A DNA stretch of 64,000 bases, taken from NCBI RefSeq assembly GCF_900103695.1, contig NZ_FNHF01000001.1, positions 186,001 through 250,000 on the forward strand. The letters are read 5' to 3'. The number at the start of each line of letters is the position of its first letter. Positions within the stretch are counted from its first letter, which is position 1. The notes beneath the pieces are model-generated. The model had not been told where the DNA came from and searched no databases. It saw nothing but the letters and a program-made list of their open reading frames with translations. This DNA is from Sediminibacillus halophilus (GTDB taxonomy: Bacteria; Bacillota; Bacilli; Bacillales; Amphibacillaceae). Position numbers and translations under genes: made by a program. Shown one piece after another: positions 35,642 through 44,635 of the stretch.

Positions 35642-36034
35642 GCTAAACCTGCTGTTTTGTTCATTTACGTGTAAGAGGACATTTATGGCAAAAAGGAAAA
35701 CAGCTATGATTACGAGGGTGGCACCTGTTGCGACACCTGCGGTCCATGCCGAATTACCAGTTAACAACATACCAGTAAGGGAAAGCATCATGACTGGCAG
35801 TCCAAGGTTATGAAGCCAGAAGTGCCAAAAACCTAATTTATTGTTGGCCAGCGCTGGAAATAAATAATATATAAGACCTGCTAAAGTCAAGGCAGTCCAT
35901 CCAAGTAAGTTAATATGGAAATGGACACCTGTAAGGGTGTATTGATGAGCAATGGACATATAGTAACCGAGGCTAATACCTATCATAAAATACACGACAG
36001 AAATTTTAATTAGACGGATTCCGATTTTTTGCAC
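35639..36034 (-). CDS. Small COX1-like (heme-copper oxidase-related) membrane protein
   Basis: The 131 residues form four membrane helices with histidines at the helix ends: GVHFHINLLGWTAL and LGFWHFWLHNLGLPVMMLSLTG resemble helices of cytochrome oxidase subunit I. It is far too short to be an oxidase, and similar stand-alone proteins are annotated only as cytochrome-c-oxidase-like. The GTG at 36034 lies inside the ribosome site GGGAGGTG, so real initiation may be a few codons later at a rare ATC codon. Confidence 0.6.
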   Translation of the reverse strand: MQKIGIRLIKISVVYFMIGISLGYYMSIAHQYTLTGVHFHINLLGWTALTLAGLIYYLFPALANNKLGFWHFWLHNLGLPVMMLSLTGMLLTGNSAWTAGVATGATLVIIAVFLFAINVLLHVNEQNSRFS

Positions 36035-36271
36035 CTCCCTTCTTTTTACCTATCCTATGCAGCAATACAGGAAAATCTTCTTATGAGCAAAAAAATACAT
36101 ACAATTTTTCCTCGGTTGTTTCCATTTCGTTTTAGGTGAATAGAATGAATAATCTATGGCGAAAATGAACAGTAGTGAAGGAGGAAAACATCGATAATTC
36201 CTTATTAGCACTTGTTTTTACTGATAAGTTGTCTGATAATAGAGTTAATTCCCTTGGAGGAGATGGTTTGG

Positions 36272-36841
36272 ATGAAAAGACTATTTATGATCCGTCATTG
36301 TAGCGCTGAAGGGCAGCATAAGGACTCGCCGTTAACGAAGCTGGGTGTTAGGCAGGCGGAAGTTGTAGCTGAATTCTTGCAAAACTATGGCTACCAGCTG
36401 GATCGGATTATATCCAGTCCCTTTTTGCGAGCGATTGAAAGTATCAAACCATACGCGGAACGGCACAATCTGTCCATAGAAATAGATGAAAGGCTGGAAG
36501 AGCGGTTGCTCAGTGAGGAACCGATTGATGATTGGCTCGATGTTTTAGAGGAATCATTTACAGATAGAGATTTCAGACTTCCTGGCGGAGAGTCGTCGAA
36601 CGATGCTAGTTTGCGGGCAGGTCAATTGATCGATGAGATTTTGGCAGACGATACATGCGAGAACATCGGGATCGTTACGCATGGGAATTTGCTTGCTTTA
36701 TTATTGAATAGCTATCAGGCGGATATAGGATTCTCCCAGTGGAAAGGGTTTACAAATCCGGATATGTATTTAATTCAAAAAACGGGTGGAGAATATGTAG
36801 TGGAACGGATTTGGTCAGATGACGAACCTGTTGTGAGTTAA
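36272..36841 (+). CDS. Histidine phosphatase (phosphoglycerate mutase superfamily)
   Basis: The 189-residue protein begins MKRLFMIRHCSAEGQ, with the catalytic RH, continues with SSPFLRAIESIKPYAE (second Arg) and ends with the second catalytic His in IGIVTHGNLLALLL. The substrate is unknown. ATG 36272 follows TTGGAGGAG at a rather wide spacing; ATG 36263 is closer but lies too near the site. A GC-rich hairpin (36869-36897) follows. Confidence 0.85.
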   Translation: MKRLFMIRHCSAEGQHKDSPLTKLGVRQAEVVAEFLQNYGYQLDRIISSPFLRAIESIKPYAERHNLSIEIDERLEERLLSEEPIDDWLDVLEESFTDRDFRLPGGESSNDASLRAGQLIDEILADDTCENIGIVTHGNLLALLLNSYQADIGFSQWKGFTNPDMYLIQKTGGEYVVERIWSDDEPVVS

Positions 36842-37236
36842 TAGTTGTTCGATATCGACTTATTACAGCCCCTTTATCCAAGTTGCAGGGGCTGTTGGCG
36901 CTTTGCACCATACATTTATTCAAGACGAGCACTAATGATTTAATTTACTACGAATCCCCGGTTCATACTTCTTTATCCAACCCTCTTCACGTTTTGTTTC
37001 TCCATATTATTACCATATCAGCAATGTTTGTCGGTAAAGGTAGAAAAATGAAAAAAGATATAGTATACTCTAACAGAATGCTTTGTTGGTCCTGTTGTGC
37101 CAAAAGCATGTTTGGCATGCAGTACTGTTAAGTATACGATAATTTGGTATAATAAATAACCTAGTAAGGCGGTTAAGCGGTACTGTAACCACCTATTTCT
37201 AGCAGACAGGTCGACTTTAAGAAGGAGGAGATAAAC
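36842..37236. other. 395-base spacer
   Basis: The spacer holds a hairpin (CAGCCCCT/AGGGGCTG, 36869-36897) that may end the phosphatase transcript. It also holds a 27-codon Cys-rich open frame (37048-37131, with AAAGGTAG upstream) that I do not call a gene, and TATAAT at 37148-37153 that may be the ferredoxin -10. Nothing else stands out. Confidence 0.4.
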
Positions 37237-37476
37237 TTGGCATTTGTGATTACATCACCTTGTAAAACAGAAAAAGCTGGCGAATGCATGGAGGTTTGTC
37301 CAGTAGATTGTATAGAAGAAGGAAAAGATATGTTCTATATTGATCCGGATATTTGCATTGACTGTGGTGCATGTGAAGCGGTATGTCCGGTTGAAGCCAT
37401 CTATATGGAAGATGAAGTTCCGGAAGAAGAAAATGAATATATCGCCTTGAACCGTAAATTTTTTCAAGAAAATTAA
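37237..37476 (+). CDS. Seven-iron ferredoxin ([3Fe-4S][4Fe-4S])
   Basis: This is a small electron carrier. The 79 residues have cysteines at 9, 17, 21, 25, 40, 43, 46 and 50. The C-x7-C-x3-CP, then C-x2-C-x2-C-x3-CP spacing is that of Azotobacter FdI-type 7Fe ferredoxins, with Cys25 probably free. TTG 37237 is the start, set by AAGGAGGAG. It stands alone. Confidence 0.92.
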   Translation: MAFVITSPCKTEKAGECMEVCPVDCIEEGKDMFYIDPDICIDCGACEAVCPVEAIYMEDEVPEEENEYIALNRKFFQEN

Positions 37477-37504
37477 TGAGTGATAAAGAAGAAGTTTATT
37501 TTTA

Positions 37505-37690
37505 TACGAACAAAAGCGCAAGCGCCTTTTTAAAGGAGTACAGGCTAAATCCGCCACGTCCTGTGGCAACGCCTGCATGACCCACCTCCTGTGGGCCTCC
37601 GGCAAGATTAAGCCCATCCTCGGAGTGACGCTTTTTGCCACATAGAGGATGGGCTTAAGACCTCGATGGGGCAGGCGCTGGAGTTGGATG
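37505..37690. repeat. Intergenic repeat, family 2, full copy
   Basis: The element starts AAGCGCAAGCGCC and ends GGGGCAGGCGCTGGAGTTGG, so its ends are complementary (GCGCC/GGCGC). Inside, AAGCCCATCCTC pairs with GAGGATGGGCTT to form a long stem. Repeats with this AGCGC...GACCTCGA...GGCGCTGGAG layout are scattered in many Bacillus genomes. A diverged copy is at 19556-19672. Confidence 0.7.
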
Positions 37691-37748
37691 AGAATGTCGC
37701 TGCCAGTAATGCTCCATAGGCACTAAATATTATACTTTCTTATCTTTT

Positions 37749-37783
37749 AAAAAAAGCCGCTGAGATCGCAGCGGCTTTTTTAT
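37749..37783. terminator. Bidirectional terminator
   Basis: AAAAAGCCGCTG (37751-37762) pairs with 37769-37780, flanked by A- and T-runs. It ends the acylphosphatase transcript on the minus strand. Confidence 0.88.
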
Positions 37784-37804
37784 ATTCTACATAAGCGAAG
37801 CTGT

Positions 37805-38080
37805 TTAATAACGGACTTCAAAAGAGCCGTAACCCTTTTCCTCTTTAGATTTTTCGATATCTAAATGGTCTACGCTAATAAAGCGGTGAGGACCTTCTCG
37901 AATTATTTCAATAAATTTGTCCACCTGTTTATCCGTTCCCTCCGCCTCTAACTCCACGTCGCCGTTTGGCAGATTTCTTACCCAACCTTTCACACCGATC
38001 TCCATAGCCTTCTGTTGGGCAGTAGCCCGGAACCCAACGCCTTGAACATTTCCTTTAGCGATCATATATGCGTTTGTCAC
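37805..38080 (-). CDS. acyP: Acylphosphatase
   Basis: The enzyme hydrolyses acyl phosphates. The 91 residues contain the signature GNVQGVGFRATAQQKAMEIGVKGWVRNLPNGDVELEAEG, with the catalytic Arg and Asn. Length is normal. It is a single gene ending at a shared terminator. Confidence 0.94.
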   Translation of the reverse strand: MTNAYMIAKGNVQGVGFRATAQQKAMEIGVKGWVRNLPNGDVELEAEGTDKQVDKFIEIIREGPHRFISVDHLDIEKSKEEKGYGSFEVRY

Positions 38081-38288
38081 TTATCTCACCTCTACGTTTC
38101 ATTTGTTTTCTCATTGCCTGAAGAGTGGCACATAAAACATCTTTCTTCTTCCATTATACCGATTACGAAACAAGCAGCAAAAACAAATGAAATGATGCGC
38201 TTATGAATAAAATTGGTGGTTTATTGTTTGGAGCAGAAGGAAAAACACAAGGGAGCAGTTTTAGCAAGAGACAGAGGAGGAAACCTGG

Positions 38289-39827
38289 ATGGAAGGCCAT
38301 AAAACGGACTTTGACATGCCGCCCTATACGGAATCATTCTGGCGCGATACAGTCCAAATCCCTTGCTTCTCAAGGCTGGAAAGGGATCTGGAAGTGGATA
38401 TAGGGATAGTAGGGGGCGGCATCACTGGAATTATTACAGCATACTTACTAGCCAAAGAAGGTTATGCTGTTGCATTGCTGGAGTCAGGAAGTTTATTGAA
38501 CGGAACGACAGGACATACGACTGCCAAAGTAACTGCACAGCATGGATTGATTTATAATGAGTTGATAGAAAGATTTAATCCAACCACCGCTTCCGCATAT
38601 TATCAGTTTAATGTATCAGCAATGGAATGGATCAAGCAGACAATCGAACAGAAGCAGATTGCGTGTGACTTTTCTGAAGAAGATTCTTACCTGTTTACTA
38701 ATTCAGTGGAAGGTGCCAACATTCTGATGGAGGAGAAGAACGCTTATAAGCAGCTTGGGATTGATCATGATTTGATTGAGGAAATACCGATCGACATTCC
38801 GGTAGAAGCGGCATTAAGAATGAACGGGCAATATCAGTTCCATCCGCTGAAGTTTCTGACGAGACTCTTGGAAGACATGGAATTACTCGGGGTCCAAATT
38901 TTTGAAAATACGATGGCAATCGGGATCGAGGACCACGAGAGTCCGGTCATCCAGACAAAAAAAGGCCATCAGGTTTTTTGTCAAAAGATAGTCGAGGCTT
39001 CCCATTTTCCTGTCACGGATGCCAGAGGTGGATTTTCCACCAGACTGTACCCGGAACGGTCCTATGTAACAGCTGTTCGGACAAAACAGCCTTATCCTGG
39101 CGGCATGTATGCCAGTGTGGATACTCCTATGAGATCAATTCGGGCTGTTCCTTATCAGGAGGAAACGTTGTGGCTCATAGGCGGAGAATCCCACAAAACA
39201 GGGAAAGGGGGAGAAACGGATGCCCACTATAAAGCACTGATTGACTATGCCCGAAACCATTTTTCTGCTGAAGAAGTGCCATTTCGTTGGTCTTCTCAGG
39301 ATCTGACAACACTGGACAAACTACCTTATATCGGTCCGCTTTCGGATCGGCAACCGAATATACTGGTCGCTACTGGTTTTCGGAAATGGGGAATGACGCT
39401 TGCAGCAGGCGCAGCTAAACTTATTTCGGATATAATAAGTGGAAATAAGAACCGTTTTCAAGAAATTTTCGCTCCGAGTCGTTTTCATCCAGCATCGCAT
39501 TTGAAGGCATTTGCGAAGTTTAATGCCGACTCTGCAAAAGAACTGACGAAAGGGAAGGTGGAAGGATTCTCAAATACGATAGAAAACATCCCGCCAGCTC
39601 ATGCAGGTATTGTTCGTGTTAAGGGACAACGTACTGGTGTTTATCGTGAGGAAAATGGGACCCTTCATATGATAGACACTACCTGTACTCATATGGGGTG
39701 TGAAGTCAACTGGAATCAGGCAGAAAAGACATGGGATTGTCCTTGTCATGGCTCGAGATTTTCAGCAACAGGCGAAGTCTTGGAAGGGCCGGCCAAGATG
39801 CCGTTAAAACAGAAGGACAACCGATAA
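38289..39827 (+). CDS. yhfW: FAD-dependent oxidoreductase with C-terminal Rieske domain (YhfW-like)
   Basis: The 512-residue protein combines a DAO-type flavin domain with a Rieske [2Fe-2S] domain. The dinucleotide motif is VDIGIVGGGITGIITAYLLAKEGY (residues about 36-60). The Rieske ligands are CTHMGC and CPCHGS near residues 460-480. The layout matches B. subtilis YhfW, of unknown substrate. The Rieske domain ends quickly (EGPAKMPLKQKDNR), slightly short of many homologues. AGAGGAAA precedes ATG 38289. Confidence 0.88.
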   Translation: MEGHKTDFDMPPYTESFWRDTVQIPCFSRLERDLEVDIGIVGGGITGIITAYLLAKEGYAVALLESGSLLNGTTGHTTAKVTAQHGLIYNELIERFNPTTASAYYQFNVSAMEWIKQTIEQKQIACDFSEEDSYLFTNSVEGANILMEEKNAYKQLGIDHDLIEEIPIDIPVEAALRMNGQYQFHPLKFLTRLLEDMELLGVQIFENTMAIGIEDHESPVIQTKKGHQVFCQKIVEASHFPVTDARGGFSTRLYPERSYVTAVRTKQPYPGGMYASVDTPMRSIRAVPYQEETLWLIGGESHKTGKGGETDAHYKALIDYARNHFSAEEVPFRWSSQDLTTLDKLPYIGPLSDRQPNILVATGFRKWGMTLAAGAAKLISDIISGNKNRFQEIFAPSRFHPASHLKAFAKFNADSAKELTKGKVEGFSNTIENIPPAHAGIVRVKGQRTGVYREENGTLHMIDTTCTHMGCEVNWNQAEKTWDCPCHGSRFSATGEVLEGPAKMPLKQKDNR

Positions 39828-40021
39828 TAAATCGTTAAAAGAGTCCTTCAAACCTTCACTATCCTTTTAATGAAAAACCTGACAATAATAGTATGAATTT
39901 GGTTAGAATGGTAAATATAATGTAAACTATACAAAGTATTTGAGAAATTAGACTCGATATAAAGGTTTCTATTTCTCTTGTGTGCTGATATGTTTTATAA
40001 TGATGGATAGTTGTGTAATGA

Positions 40022-41191
<1,170 letters not shown>

Positions 41192-41207
41192 ACAAAGGAG
41201 CTTCACC

Positions 41208-42368
41208 TTGAAAATAGCAATCATTACAGAAACCTTTTTACCATCCACTGATGGCGTGGTTACCAGGCTGACAGAGGCAATCAAATACCTACGTAAATTG
41301 AACCACGAAGTAGTAGTGATAGCGCCTGATTTAGGAGTGTACGAGTATAAAGGGGCCGTGGTGGAAGGAGTCAAAGCCACCACAATGCCTTTTTACCGTT
41401 ACCGTCCTTTTTCACTGCCGCAAAAAAAGGTAAAAAGAATACTGGAAAAACACCAGCCGGATTTAGTACATGTTGTCAATCCAGCATTGGTGGGAGCTGC
41501 TGGAGTTCATTATGCGGAAAAGCTAGGTTTTCCACTAATCGCTTCATACCATACACATGTTCCGAAATACTTGGATTACTATAAATTGTATCGGCCATTA
41601 AAGCCGATCTTTTGGAGTTATTTCAGGAAACTGCACAACAAAGCGGAGTTAAACCTATGTACTTCAGAGACCATTCAAAAAGAATTGCAGGAAAAAGAAT
41701 TTTTCAATGTTCATGTGTGGAAGAGAGGGGTGGATATTGAAAAATACCATCCTGATCATTACAGTGACACGATGCGGAATAGATTGACGAATAATCAGAA
41801 GGACAAAAAACTGCTGCTGTTTGTCGGACGGCTGGCGATTGAGAAAGAAATTCATAAATTAAAACCATTATTAGAGTCCCGCGAGGATATTTGTTTGGCT
41901 ATTGTAGGGGATGGTCCTGCCAAAGAAGAGCTGGAGCAGGAGTTTAATGGGACAAATACATTGTTCACTGGCTTTATGCATGGACAAGAACTTTCTGAAG
42001 CGTTCGCTAGTGCAGACGCGTTTGTATTTCCGTCCATAACGGAAACGCTTGGGCTGGTTATCTTGGAATCAATGGCTTCCGGACTTCCGGTAATTGCTGC
42101 AGAAAGTGGTCCGACGATGGAGCAAATCGATCATGGTCGAACTGGTTTATTGTTTGAAAATGAAAATACAGAAAGTATGATTCAGACACTGAACCATTTA
42201 GAAAAACCGGAAGAACTAAAGCAAATGAAAAGGAACGCCCGGCTTGAAGCCGAAAAGTTCAGTTGGGAAAAACCTTCTCAGCAATTGATGCAGTTCTACG
42301 AACAAACGCTGCAAATGCATCAAATCGGAACCATGCAAATTAGGGAGTCACAGGAAGAAAATTTATAA
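41208..42368 (+). CDS. sqdX: GT4 glycosyltransferase, probable sulfoquinovosyltransferase (SqdX-like)
   Basis: This enzyme is predicted to transfer sulfoquinovose from UDP-sulfoquinovose to diacylglycerol. The 386 residues show the GT-B fold: N-terminal ITETFLPSTDGVVTRLTEAIKYLRKLNHEVVVIAPD, LLFVGRLAIEKEI, and the nucleotide-sugar site FVFPSITETLGLVILESMASGLPVIAAESGP. The specific assignment rests on the tight linkage to sqdB and on SqdX-like features such as YHTHVPKYLDYYKL. TTG 41208 is the start, after AAAGGAG. Without the neighbour it could be any GT4 lipid glycosyltransferase. Confidence 0.78.
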   Translation: MKIAIITETFLPSTDGVVTRLTEAIKYLRKLNHEVVVIAPDLGVYEYKGAVVEGVKATTMPFYRYRPFSLPQKKVKRILEKHQPDLVHVVNPALVGAAGVHYAEKLGFPLIASYHTHVPKYLDYYKLYRPLKPIFWSYFRKLHNKAELNLCTSETIQKELQEKEFFNVHVWKRGVDIEKYHPDHYSDTMRNRLTNNQKDKKLLLFVGRLAIEKEIHKLKPLLESREDICLAIVGDGPAKEELEQEFNGTNTLFTGFMHGQELSEAFASADAFVFPSITETLGLVILESMASGLPVIAAESGPTMEQIDHGRTGLLFENENTESMIQTLNHLEKPEELKQMKRNARLEAEKFSWEKPSQQLMQFYEQTLQMHQIGTMQIRESQEENL

Positions 42369-42420
42369 GCGCGTTTACTGATAGCCAATGCGAATGCGAT
42401 AGATTATCACGTCGAAAATT

Positions 42421-42478
42421 TCCAATATCTCAATATCTCAAGAATACTCAAGTTTTGAGATTTGAGATATTGTTTTCC
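42421..42478 (+). terminator. Long imperfect palindrome ending the sqd operon
   Basis: CAATATCTCAATATCTCA (42423-42440) is nearly complementary to 42456-42472 and is followed by TTTT. It is AT-rich for a terminator. It might also bind a dimeric protein. Confidence 0.55.
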
Positions 42479-42483
42479 ATTTA

Positions 42484-42511
42484 GCTTCCTATAATATATA
42501 TTATGTAAACA
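42484..42511 (+). other. dif: dif site (XerC/XerD chromosome dimer resolution)
   Basis: The 28-base site has the left arm GCTTCCTATAA, the centre TATATA and the right arm TTATGTAAACA. It differs from the B. subtilis dif sequence as I remember it at only three positions (1, 9 and 28). It lies between genes at the point where gene orientation changes from mostly + to mostly -. XerC/XerD (CodV/RipX) would act here to resolve chromosome dimers at the end of replication. Confidence 0.88.
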
Positions 42512-42523
42512 AGAAAAATAAAA

Positions 42524-42559
42524 AAAGGGGTGATTATTAATGATCAGCCCTTTTTATTA
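42524..42559. terminator. Hairpin just right of dif
   Basis: AAAAGGG-gTGAT and ATGATCA-gCCCTTTT arms form a stem with A-run and T-run flanks, 13 bases after dif. It may insulate the site from transcription. Confidence 0.55.
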
Positions 42560-42623
42560 CAAACGTAAGTGTAATAAACGGATTCCGCCTCTTTCAGAAA
42601 TTTATCACTACTGTCAATATCTA

Positions 42624-43087
42624 TTATATATCTTTCAGGAAATCTACATCCTTTTTCAACCATCCATTTAAAGTGGCTTTTACTATCCCTGTAGCATTAC
42701 AAGCTTGTTCCAGGTTCTTGGATTCCTCATAGTTTGCTAAAAACTGTTGATTTACGTAACCATCACCATCAAAATAACCACGGATAAAATGGTGCATGAA
42801 CGGTTCTGGGACTGTCGGAAATTCCAAAATGGATGATTTATTTGGTTGAAATTCATGCAGCTCCATTAAATCGTAGCTGACCATGTCTTGAAATAATCTT
42901 GGTTCAGTTGGTATTTCCGTTTCCAACTCCCTCTAGGCCTCAGAGGAACATCATTTGCATGGAGAATTATCCTGACATATCTTGGCGTGACACCGGCTGC
43001 TTTTCCTATCTCAGATGTGCTGTATCCCTCTTTATACATGGCGATTATATCTTTTACACTCAATAAGCATTTTCGATTTTTGGACAT
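42624..43087 (-). pseudogene. Remnant of a HTH-LAGLIDADG homing endonuclease fused to a terminase-like HTH
   Basis: Two overlapping minus-strand frames belong together. The first (43087-42866) has a resolvase/HTH domain (VKDIIAMYKEGYSTSEIGKAAGVTPRYVRIIL) and ends after LNQDYFKTWS. The second (within 42926-42624) continues with EFPTVPEPFMHHFIRGYFDGDG, the second LAGLIDADG motif of this endonuclease type, while the first motif is missing. It then runs into FLANYEESKNLEQACNATGIVKATLNGWLKK, which looks like a phage small-terminase HTH. So it is a deleted, frameshifted and chimeric element, surely inactive. Confidence 0.7.
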
Positions 43088-43242
43088 TATGTCAGCCTCC
43101 TCCCTCCTAATGAATTTTCAAAAATAGAAATCGCTTTCAGTGATGAAATAACATACTTGTACTTATCACTCCCTTGCCTTTTATAGCTGTTTTGCTGCCT
43201 ATTTGCATTATACCAAACATACGTTCCTATTACAGTGAAATA

Positions 43243-43273
43243 AAAAAACACCCTGACAAGCGGGTGCTTTTTT
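43243..43273 (-). terminator. Terminator of the TraB-family gene
   Basis: AAAAACACCC and GGGTGCTTTTTT arms around an eight-base loop, with a T-run on the minus strand. Confidence 0.8.
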
Positions 43274-43275
43274 AT

Positions 43276-44442
43276 CTATATATTTTCGAAGAACAAGCGA
43301 ATGACGTCTGCCCCTCCAATGACGGTTCCTAGCGAGCTTCCGATGTTGGCTAAAACGATAATCAACAATATTCTTGTGACTTTATTGTTCCAAAAACCTT
43401 TCACATGAAGCACGTCTTCCGATAACGTCTCAAAATCGCTTACTTTCGGCTTTCGTATAAGTGCCTGCGCGAATCCAGCGAACCATCCGGCGGCAATCAA
43501 TGGATTCAGTGAAGTGATCGGAGCAGCCACGAATGCAGTCAAAATCGCAAGCGGATGGCCAAGCGCCAGGGCTGTTCCTAATGCAGAAAAGGACCCGTTC
43601 CATAATACCCAGCTAATGGTTTGCTGGGCACCGGCAGAAGGATTTGCATAGAAAGTATAAGCGATTAAGGCGATGATCAAGATGGGAATCATCCAGCCAA
43701 TTAGTTTCGGGAGCTTCGACTTAGGTGGCTGTTTCCTTAACTGATTTAAATCATGATCCTTGTGTATTTCCTTTGTAATCCCGGGCACATGAGCAGCGCC
43801 AAGGACCGCGACGACCTTTTTACCGGGTGCCTCTTTTATTTTTTGGGAAAGATATTGGTCTCGCTCATCTATCAATGGGACTTTCAAGCGTGGAAAGTTT
43901 TCCGTAAAGTCATTGAGCATGGAGTCGAGCATATCCTGCGACTTCATTTTTTCTAATTCTTCCTCTGTAATGGACTCATTGCTAAAAATACTGTAAACAA
44001 CCTGCATCATCAATTTAGCCTTTCCCCAAAAACCTACACCATGCCAAATCCGCGAGAAGGTCGTTTGGATATTCCGGTCTGCTAAAACTAGCTCTGCTCC
44101 AACCTCTTTGGCCGATTCAATTCCCTGAATCATTTCCTGCCCGGCATTGATTCCGAATTGCTTGGCCATGCGCTTTTGAAAGGATGATATGGCTAAATTC
44201 ATTAACAGTAAAGTTGCTTTTTTCTCTTTTATGATATGAAATATATTTGTATCTGTCCATTTGCTTCCTTCGCTAATTGATTGGTACCTTTGTTCATCCA
44301 GTTCGATACAAACAGCATCGGGCTGCTCTGCTTCTATTACTTCTTTTACTTGTTCTGCACTGTGTTTAGATACATGTGCAGTACCAATCAAAATGATCTC
44401 TTTGTCGTTAACCTGGACTCTTGTTATATTTTGTTCCTCCAT
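43276..44442 (-). CDS. TraB family membrane protein
   Basis: The 388-residue protein is named after the pheromone-shutdown protein TraB/PrgY of enterococcal plasmids. The N-terminal Tiki-like domain has IILIGTAHVSKHSAEQV, CIELDEQRY, LADRNIQTTFSRIW and VAVLGAAHVPGI, whose His and Glu residues are metal-ligand candidates for peptidase activity. The C-terminal 160 residues hold about five membrane helices. Role in this organism is unknown; degradation of signalling peptides is only an inference from the family. AAGGAAGG precedes ATG 44442. Confidence 0.85.
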   Translation of the reverse strand: MEEQNITRVQVNDKEIILIGTAHVSKHSAEQVKEVIEAEQPDAVCIELDEQRYQSISEGSKWTDTNIFHIIKEKKATLLLMNLAISSFQKRMAKQFGINAGQEMIQGIESAKEVGAELVLADRNIQTTFSRIWHGVGFWGKAKLMMQVVYSIFSNESITEEELEKMKSQDMLDSMLNDFTENFPRLKVPLIDERDQYLSQKIKEAPGKKVVAVLGAAHVPGITKEIHKDHDLNQLRKQPPKSKLPKLIGWMIPILIIALIAYTFYANPSAGAQQTISWVLWNGSFSALGTALALGHPLAILTAFVAAPITSLNPLIAAGWFAGFAQALIRKPKVSDFETLSEDVLHVKGFWNNKVTRILLIIVLANIGSSLGTVIGGADVIRLFFENI

Positions 44443-44573
44443 AAACTACCTTCCTTTACTATCCGGCAATAGAAATACTTCTTGATCAAGTTTATCAGTT
44501 AATGATGTTAGGTAACACTTTCTATTATAAACGTTTTTAAAAAGAAGGAAAACAAAATTCTATATCCATACTA

Positions 44574-44616
44574 AAAACACGCGTGGCAGATTTCCTGTTT
44601 TACCACGCGTGTTTCC
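44574..44616 (-). terminator. Terminator downstream of the YfcC transporter
   Basis: AACACGCGTGG and CCACGCGTGTT arms form a perfect 11-bp stem over a 16-base loop, between the two minus-strand genes. Confidence 0.7.
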
Positions 44617-44635
44617 TTTGTTAAGTTGTTTTAAA

